Positions 57,501 to 64,000 of a stretch of DNA of 64,000 nucleotides are shown here, piece by piece. Both the position numbers and the translations under genes were made by a program. Below the pieces are notes generated by a model that saw nothing but the letters and a program-made list of their open reading frames with translations, was not told where the DNA came from and made no database searches. The stretch is from the NCBI GenBank assembly GCA_011037195.1, contig JAAEAF010000104.1, forward strand, positions 212,001-276,000, in the 5' to 3' direction. Numbering within the stretch: the first letter of the stretch is position 1; each line of letters starts with the position of its first letter. Source of the DNA: Triatoma infestans. Lineage: Eukaryota > Arthropoda > Insecta > Hemiptera > Reduviidae.

Positions 57501-60500
57501 GTGTGTTTTTGTATGTGACAGCTTAACTCGAAAACTGAGTCCAAACATGACATTGTCTTTGGGGGTCACCATGGGATCCGAAAGGACGTTATCTGTTATC
57601 TGTTAACATTCCTCAACCGGAAGTACCACATCGCTAAACGTATTTTTCATTTCTTTTGCGATTTTCTCGGCTCCGACAATTTTCATTAAATTTTGTATAT
57701 CAGCTACGCATTTAATGTGCTACAACTTTTATTTGAAACATTCTTCCGTAAAATTCTTTTAAGAGGACTTGCTGGGGAGTGGTGGGGATATACTTTCTTC
57801 TAAAGTACTATTTTTATTTATTATACACTTATTTCACCCAAATAATATTAATTAGAATTAAATATGTAGCAAAATTCTGATTTTGAAGAAAATCGATTGA
57901 CCGGAAGTGCGTTTTTAACTGAACGGGTTTTTTAGTTTCTGCTATTTTTTGCATGGGAAGTCTGTATTGACTGCGATACTAGTGGGAATAGTATCTTTCA
58001 ATTTTCTTAAACTTATCAGTTCTGTGATTTGTTTGGTTGGAATTACTGAAGGTTTTATTAAATTTGACCAACTATATACTATAACTATATATACAGAGAC
58101 CAATCACTTTCATTTGAAACTTTTTTTGAGAAAAATTATTTAAAGAATATTTAAAAAAGGTTATGCTTTCTCTAAAAATATCATTTTATTAAGTTTAGAT
58201 TCTCTAATTTATATAAAAATTGAAAAAACTATTTAGTAAGAAGAAAGTTTTTCACTTACAATTATGTAAACTGCTGTGAGTTATGTAAGCTGTGTAAGTG
58301 TTTCACACAAAATTTTTTTTTATTTCATATTTTCTCTACGTTAAATATTAAATGATTGTAAAGATGAAAATGATTTAATTTATTTAAGAAAGTAGAACCC
58401 TGAAGAAACATTGATTCATACAAGCATTTTTTTATAAATGCTGCTCTTAAAGCAGTTTACATTGATTTATTATGAGAAGCTTTATTATTTTTTTTTTGCA
58501 GTTAATCTGTATGAACTAAAAACTTATCACGAGGTTATTGATGAGATTTACTATAAAGTTGCACATTTGGAACCTTGGGAGAAGGGGAGTAGAAAGACGG
58601 CAGGACAGACTGGCATGTGCGGAGGTGTAGGTATCAGATTATTTAAGATTTTATTTCACTGTTTCTGTTTTTTGTTATTTTGGTATCCATACCACTGAGA
58701 ATCACATGTTCTTCATTAAATAACACTACACCATGTAAATAACACTAAGCATATTATATATCGTTATCTTTGAAAATCAGTATATATATATATATATTTA
58801 AGGTTACAAATAAGATTAGGTTTTAGAAGGAGAGAAATGAGTGAGGAATTCGTATTTGCTGAATTATGTTACATAATGAATGTAGTTTTGTCTTGGGATG
58901 ATTAGTCATGTCCTATGGAATGAAATGCGTTTGATATGTCAAGTGTCGTGAAGTATGTTGTGTTGTGTAATATAGATAAAATGTATTGGATGTCTAGAAG
59001 AGGATAATGTTCAGATGTGGTGATCGCGTTTAATTTACGCAAATCAACCATGTATCTGTACTGTTTTTGTAAATGGATTATGTCGTTTGGATCGACTTTG
59101 TCTGATCTGCAGACTTATTTTTTAACCAGAATTACCGGATGAGCCCAATTACTAGTACTCGATTCGATTATTCCTCTGTCCAGATTGTCTTGTATGAGTG
59201 CCTATAGTGTGGGAGCTTCTGAGTGAGAATGTTTGTAAGGTGTACAGATTGATGATTTGTGTGTCTATGTGGTATGTTAAATCTGTGAATTTTGTTTTAT
59301 AGTCTCTATCATGTGTAAATGTGTCATGAAATGAGAGAATGATTCAACGATTTTTTTTGTTAGTTGTGGAGAGAGATGTGTAAATTTTTGGCGTGATGAG
59401 GGGGTATCTGTCAAAAATGGAATGACTGTTTTATTAATGATATGCTCTGATTTTTGAATTTGACGATTGGTCAGAATTTAGTAAGTAGGTCTTTCCCAGT
59501 GATCATTTCAAATTCATTTTTTAATTGGGAGACTATGAATTTACCCGTAATGTTTGTATTTTCACTTAGGGATAAATGAATGGTTACTAGGCCATAATTT
59601 GGAATGATTTGATTCGTTATGGATTTTAGAATGTCCCATTCTGTGGGCCTTGATTTTACATGGCATAGCTGGATTTTACAGCAGTGAATGGGAGGCTCCT
59701 GTGTCGATTAACGCCTTTACCTTTTTGTGGCTTACTTTGAGAATAATTAATAAATTATTTGAGTCGTGGAATGCCGGGATCAAAACAGTTTTAGTTATGC
59801 AGTTACCGTTTGTTGTGAAAAGGCTGAACGCCTAATCGTTTTTTGAAATGAACTAACATGCCTTAGTCTCGTGTGCCCTCGCTTTTCACATATCTGGCAT
59901 GTTGGCGCAAACCAGCGGTTTGAAGTACTGCTATCATTATTTCCTTTTGCCTTTTTATATAAGGCTCACTTTGCCTGAACTGACGATAGGTTGGCTGAGG
60001 TTGTGGCTTCTTGCCAAAATTAGTGCGCGCTTTATTATTATTTTTATTAATGCAGTCGCGATTCCAATGATTACCGTTACAGAATTTACACGGCGAAGGT
60101 GGTTTTGAAATTACGCTTCGCTTTCGTCTATTTGTGACAATTTGAAATGTTTGTTTGCATTCATTATACCAATGCTTTCTGGCACAATGCTGCACGGCGA
60201 TGACGGTTTGTCAGTGGATTGTACTGGCGTATCTGCCTTTTTGATGGCAAATATTGAATCTTGCGGTTCTAAATTATGAATGTCCCTGAGGCCGTAGCAT
60301 AAGCTTGTGCCTCATCAAGGGTTTTGGGGAGTTTAATTTGAACTTTTGCGCCTTTATGGAATTTGGTAGCGATTTAATAAAGGCGTCAATGGTCAATTTA
60401 TCCACGAAGTTCTGGAGAGTAAGCAACGGATTCTCTTGGGCTTTGAAAAGTAAAGAAGTGTATATGTGTTAGATTCCATCCAAAAAGGCTTCTAGAGTTT

Positions 60501-63500
60501 CGCTAGGATTCTGTTGCAAGTTGTTAATTTGTTGCAGAAGAATTATGGATGTTTTTTCTTTTTTTGAATCTATTTATCAGATTCTCAATTGCAATGTGAT
60601 ATGTTAGGATAACGTTGCTGTTCGGGTCTTGAATGTTTCCAAATAACTTTTTGTGGGACCACTTAACTTCACTATTACAATTTCTAACTTCTCCGCCTCA
60701 GACCATCCAAAGAGGACACTGTAATTGTTAAATTAGTCGACGAATCCTGTTATGTCACTATTATGATATATCACTATAACTATAGAAGACCGCAGGTTAT
60801 TTATCATTCATAAATTACGGATATTGCCAGGATTGGTAGCGTTACATTTGTTTAAAAGATATGCGATTGTCTCGTCGGCGGATTTTTCCCGACTGCGTCA
60901 GTACTGTAAGTGGCCATGTTTGGATTTTTGCTAAGCATTCTTTTAATGTAATTAAATTACCGCTTATTAGGAGATATTTTGTTTTAAAATTTTTATTATG
61001 TCGGCTCTTTTCATAAAAAACAAAAAGGTCGATAACTTTAAAATACATGTGTAGAATTGAGAAAAAAAATTAAAAATAGAATATCAATGAATAAAATTGA
61101 CAAAATGAAGACTTATGTTTTTTCTGAGTTCGGTTCGAAAATGCCGAAGCTGGGTCGAAACGCGGGATTCGAAGACGCTGCCACCAATAAAATGGGTATG
61201 AGAAGGAGAGAATAGGGTTTAAGAGATGAATAAACTGGAAATAATGCTGAACTCTGTATATTGAATAAGTAACACAAACTGCCAAGACTACACGTAAATA
61301 GAAATTAAGTAGCGAGAGATTTAGAGTGACTAAGAGAAGGGTAGTGTTGGTTGCAGAAGCGTTCTAACTGCTGCATAAACTGTTCTAAAGACTACTCTAG
61401 TCTGGCCTAAGTAGCGAATGCGATTCTCAATTTTGTGTGTGTGTCTCTGCTTTAGATCCCTCTCTTCGGATCTATTACAATTTATCAATCGGAAGTGCCT
61501 CTTTAGTGAATAATTTGTTTAATTTTTTACGATTTTTTTCGAAAACTGTTTCAAATAGTTCTCTAAACTTCGTCTAGTATCTACCCTTATCAATGACGAT
61601 TACTTTTATTTGGTGGTTTTATCTTGGTTTTTCTTTTTTTTTATGTTAATGAAAGAAAACAACATTAAGCTGTTCTCTAGAGTGCCACCTGAGTATAGTG
61701 CATTTCTACCATCTATATAATGTTAAAGTATATCAAATGCTTTGTTAGAATTCCAGATTTGAAAATAATCGGTTATCAGGAAGTTCGATTTCAAAGAACA
61801 TATTTCTGAGATTTTGGAATTTTCTCAAATGTGCTCCAACGATTTTCTTATAACTTGAATAGTTACTGCAGCCTACCATTTTTACTAGAAATATTTTTCT
61901 AGAAAATTGGATTACTCTGGGGGACCTATGAGTCCACATATTATAATCATAAATGTTTAGTAAACATGTAAGTTTAAAGAAAATTTGTCAATTAGAATTG
62001 TAATAATTGCAGTAAGAGAAAGTTCTCGTGTGAGTGTTTCACATATTGATTTATAAATTGGATGATTTTACGGCTATTGATGATTATTGATACTTGGCGT
62101 GTCGTAATATGTTCTAGGTTCGAGGAGTGGGAGCTGGAGGTATCGTGTCAACAGCATACTGCTTACTCTACAAGTTATTCACTTTGAAACTTACTAGAAA
62201 GCAGCTTAATGGATTAATTACACATCCCGATTCCCCTTACATCAGAGCATTGGGATTTATGTATATTAGGTAATTTAAAACGTCTGCCCCATTCCGGCAG
62301 TGATTATTATTTGTTGTTGCGTTGGTTATGCCACTTACTTGTGATTCTTAAGAATATAGTTTATTGTTAATTGGGATTAACTTGCCTTTATGAACTTATA
62401 TGGTGATTTTCCTTCTGTTGAGGAAGTGAGAAGTCAAATCAGGACAATGATGGCTCTGCACAAGTCTAATTTGGCTCCTTTAGATCTTGTATTTGTAGAT
62501 TTAAGTATACTTTTTATTATTTTTACTTTGTAAGCGACTTTTTATATAAACTTTATTCAGTTCTCTCGCAATAAATTTAAGCACGTTTAATAGATTTTAT
62601 TCGATATATGAAAAAAATTAATAGACAGAAATCTAAGACAATGTAAAAGAAATAATCGAAATCTGTCATGTACAGAAACTAATCAAGAAGGAATGGAAGA
62701 AAATTACAATAAAAAGAAATTGCGGAGGAAGGCAATACAAACTTTTGTAAGGCAAATGGGAAGATTTTGTACTACAAAATATGAGAGACATACACAACTT
62801 CGATTCGTGTTGAATATGATACCATATAATACCAAACCAAGAAAACCATTCGAAATCGTAAACATAGATTTTTTTTTTAGTAACACCAAATTCATAACTA
62901 TACTAGACATTTCTTAAAAAATATGCTTTTATGTTAAAGACAGTTTATAGAAGTCTTGACTAACTAATAAATTTTTTTTAAGACAATATTTCCAGTAAAT
63001 TTTCTCTATCCCAATAGAGCTTTTGCACAAAAGTAAAATGTATTTTCTTGTCATTCCAGCAACCGGAATTAAATGAAACGTAGAACGTTTCCGTTCGACT
63101 TTTCGATAATGAGCATATTTGTCGTCTGTACAACCAAAATCTGTTTAAAGAAGCAACAATACGAAAGAAACAAGCCATATTCGCATAAATTAACGGACAT
63201 GTCGAATTGAGATACAACTCAAAATAGATTTGCCAGCAAAATTGGAAAATCATATAACACTCATAAAGAAAAGGAAAGTTATTTACCAAAATAATATATG
63301 AAAGGAATTTAGCTATAAACCCTGTTTACATGCATATTTCAATTTTTTTAGCGACCTTAGTCGCTTTTTTTTAGGCAAATTTTTTTAGGCCCAGTATAAA
63401 AGAACTAGGCTGCGCAGGCAATGTTGTTTATCCAGGGGGCACGTGAGAACAATTTCGGACGCGAACAACTTTCGCATAAATTAACGGACATATCGAATTG

Positions 63501-64000
63501 AGACCAATGTGTTCAATTCCCACATGTTCAGGTGTTTTTTAACGGATCACTATATATTTATATTATTTTAAATTTCATAAGAGCCCAATTCGTCTTGCCT
63601 CTGTAAAAAAGGTAATATTTTTGTTTACTGCTGTATGAAGAAATATTATGCTCTCCAGATATTAGATCTTGTATTGATGATTTTTGAAAATATGCGATCC
63701 CTGATATAGTATGTGTAGAAACAAACTTACCAGATTTGATGATGGAGGAAAATCCACAACTGGACAAAATTAAAAAAAAAAAAAGACATACACAATCTCA
63801 GATTTAGATTGAAATTGATTTGGGGTATGTTTTGGAGGAGCGCGGAGTTGAACTTCCTACTTCTGTGCCTTTACAATGAGTTCCCGCTATTCTATCAAAA
63901 ATGCTTAAAAATTCTAACAGCTGGAAAAATGTATTAATTAGAAATTGATAAAGTCGTAATTGTGATTCTCATCAGATTTTATTTAGAACAAAGTGAGAAA
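54528..64000 (+). CDS. PRPF38B: Pre-mRNA-splicing factor 38B, first four exons (3'-partial)
   Basis: PRP38-family protein of the spliceosome. Exons: 54528-54552 (MKSTYHDEG), 56929-57069, 58502-58626 and 62118-62269. Phases agree throughout. Exon 2 has an acidic run (NEEEEEPKH) then NILPLWGNERTMNLNPLILT and NIQSSHYFK. Exon 3 has LYELKTYHEVIDEIYYKVAH, LEPWEKGSRKTAGQTGMCGG. Exon 4 has VRGVGAGGIVSTAYCLLYKL, FTLKLTRKQLNGLITHPDSP and YIRALGFMYIR. These match PRPF38B better than PRPF38A. The next exon (expected YTQPP and onward, plus the Arg/Ser-rich tail) was not found before the right edge, so the gene continues outside. The exon 3 donor is GTAGGT. The gene is divergent from the FCF2-like gene with 920 bp between starts. 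The short first exon is chosen by phase and context and is the least certain part. Confidence 0.93.
55178..55550. repeat. Inverted short repeats resembling Penelope-type LTR edges
   Basis: TACCAAGATCCCTGAAGAAG (55191-55210) and the inverted CTTCTTTAGGGATCTTGGC (55530-55548) flank about 320 bp of AT-rich DNA. The same motif occurs at 3211-3229 beside a family-1 palindrome, and GGTTCCCGCAG matches the complement of that family's end (CTGCGGAACC). Confidence 0.5.
56270..56640. repeat. CTTTCTCTTAC-family remnant
   Basis: Parallels 61680-61920: ACCATCCATATAATATAAG, GATTTGAAGAAAATCTGTTA, TTTTGGAATTTTCTCGAGA and ACTGCACAGGGATGAAC occur in the same order in both. Confidence 0.6.
57365..58312. repeat. 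CTTTCTCTTAC-family element, largest copy
   Basis: Left part CTTTCTCTTACTGCTGTACG and GATCGTGTCAATTTTC, middle AACCGGAAGTACCACATCGC and TTGACCGGAAGTGCG, right end TGTGTAAGTGTTTCACAC. In PRPF38B intron 2. No coding potential. Confidence 0.6.
61176..61186 (-). other. tRNA-Leu primer-binding site
   Basis: Minus strand TGGTGGCAGCG: the complement CGCTGCCACCA equals the acceptor end plus CCA of animal tRNA-Leu(UAG) as I know it. It lies 6 bp from the LTR. Confidence 0.75.
61193..61479 (-). repeat. 5' LTR of the gypsy-type element
   Basis: 287 bp; in plus orientation starts TGGGTATG and ends TATTACA. Similar to 47909-48217. Confidence 0.75.
61660..62075. repeat. CTTTCTCTTAC-family element
   Basis: Interior parallels 56270-56640; right end GCAGTAAGAGAAAGTTCTCG then TGTGAGTGTTTCAC is the inverted form of the start at 31117. 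It ends 42 bp upstream of PRPF38B exon 4. Confidence 0.6.
62600..62917 (+). mobile_element. Gypsy-type integrase fragment
   Basis: Plus strand frame 62693-62917. CTTKYERHTQ resembles the end of the HHCC zinc region. KPRKPFEIVNIDFFFSNTKF and ITILDIS match the start of the integrase core with its first Asp. Isolated fragment without the rest of pol, in the intron after PRPF38B exon 4. The opposite strand from the element at 58800-61479, so a separate insertion. Confidence 0.75.
62918..64000. other. Intron DNA with a 33-bp direct repeat
   Basis: No exon of PRPF38B recognised. Contains two near-identical 33-bp copies (63180-63212 and 63471-63503) and a short hairpin AGCGACCTTAGTCGCT at about 63350 followed by a T-run. 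Confidence 0.55.
63180..63503. repeat. 33-bp direct repeats, 291 bp apart
   Basis: Both copies contain TTCGCATAAATTAACGGACA, then one variable base pair and TCGAATTGAGA. They may mark the ends of an inserted element or be remnants of a duplicated retroelement. Confidence 0.75.

Larger units (their letters stand above)
58800..61479 (-). mobile_element. Ty3/gypsy-type LTR retrotransposon, 3'-truncated
   Basis: Minus strand, in PRPF38B intron 3. The 5' LTR is 61479 to 61193. The primer-binding site TGGTGGCAGCG (61186-61176) is complementary to the 3' end of tRNA-Leu with CCA. Gag zinc knuckles CKFCNGNHWNRDC at about 60085-60047, with a second damaged CCHC just before. Protease motif DTGAS at 59705-59691 (ALIDTGASHSLL, followed by a stop). 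RT start GIIESSTSNWAHPVILVKK at about 59165, RYMVDLRKLNAIT and YFTTLDISNAFHSI. RT stops near 58800 before the YxDD, and integrase and the 3' LTR are missing. Stops and frameshifts throughout. Confidence 0.85.

Overview
This 64-kb window is AT-rich animal nuclear DNA, most likely from an arthropod. Its genes have spliceosomal introns with GT-AG borders. The mobile-element mix is typical of arthropods: Penelope-like, BEL/Pao, Ty3/gypsy, piggyBac, Merlin, Tigger, Helitron, several LINEs and tRNA-derived SINEs. The species cannot be named from the sequence alone.

Five host genes can be rebuilt exon by exon with consistent reading phases. (1) WDR46, + strand, ten exons from 314 to 6640, 5' end outside the window. 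(2) ALAD (porphobilinogen synthase), - strand, complete, eight exons over 21.5 kb (35263 down to 13796). (3) MRPS6 (mitochondrial ribosomal protein bS6m), + strand, complete, four exons, 43536-46156. (4) A short FCF2/DNTTIP2-like rRNA-processing protein, - strand, three exons, 53607 down to 46492. (5) PRPF38B (spliceosome factor), + strand, first four exons from 54528, continuing past the right edge. WDR46 and ALAD converge, as do MRPS6 and the FCF2-like gene. ALAD and MRPS6 are divergent, as are the FCF2-like gene and PRPF38B. Two of the five act in small-subunit rRNA processing, one in mitochondrial translation, one in splicing and one in heme synthesis. All look like housekeeping genes, and nothing suggests an operon-like functional system.

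Most of the remaining DNA is transposon-derived. 6.6-13.8 kb: a TIR-family repeat, a SINE, a LINE 3' end with RNase H, and a Helitron with an intact 3' hairpin. ALAD introns (13.9-35.1 kb): a Penelope-like element, a foldback repeat, piggyBac and Tigger transposase pseudogenes, a deleted gypsy-type element with a second retroposed copy, LINE remnants and SINEs. 35.3-43.5 kb: a 791-bp TIR element next to the ALAD start, a GC-rich BEL/Pao element, a Merlin-type transposase and a tandem duplication. FCF2-like intron 1 (47.5-53.3 kb): an LTR, SINEs, a Penelope RT fragment and a 5'-inverted LINE with 13-bp target-site duplications. PRPF38B introns: TIR-family repeats, a gypsy element with a tRNA-Leu primer-binding site, and an integrase fragment.

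The most interesting signals are four. Three Penelope-type repeat families share a hammerhead-like core (CTGANGA, stem II, GAAAC) whose stem II co-varies. A LINE insertion has a clean twin-priming inversion. A gypsy deletion derivative exists in two copies, one inserted in the centre of a Penelope palindrome with a 16-bp target duplication. A TIR transposon lies 54 bp upstream of the ALAD start codon. No CRISPR array, rRNA gene or genuine tRNA gene was found.
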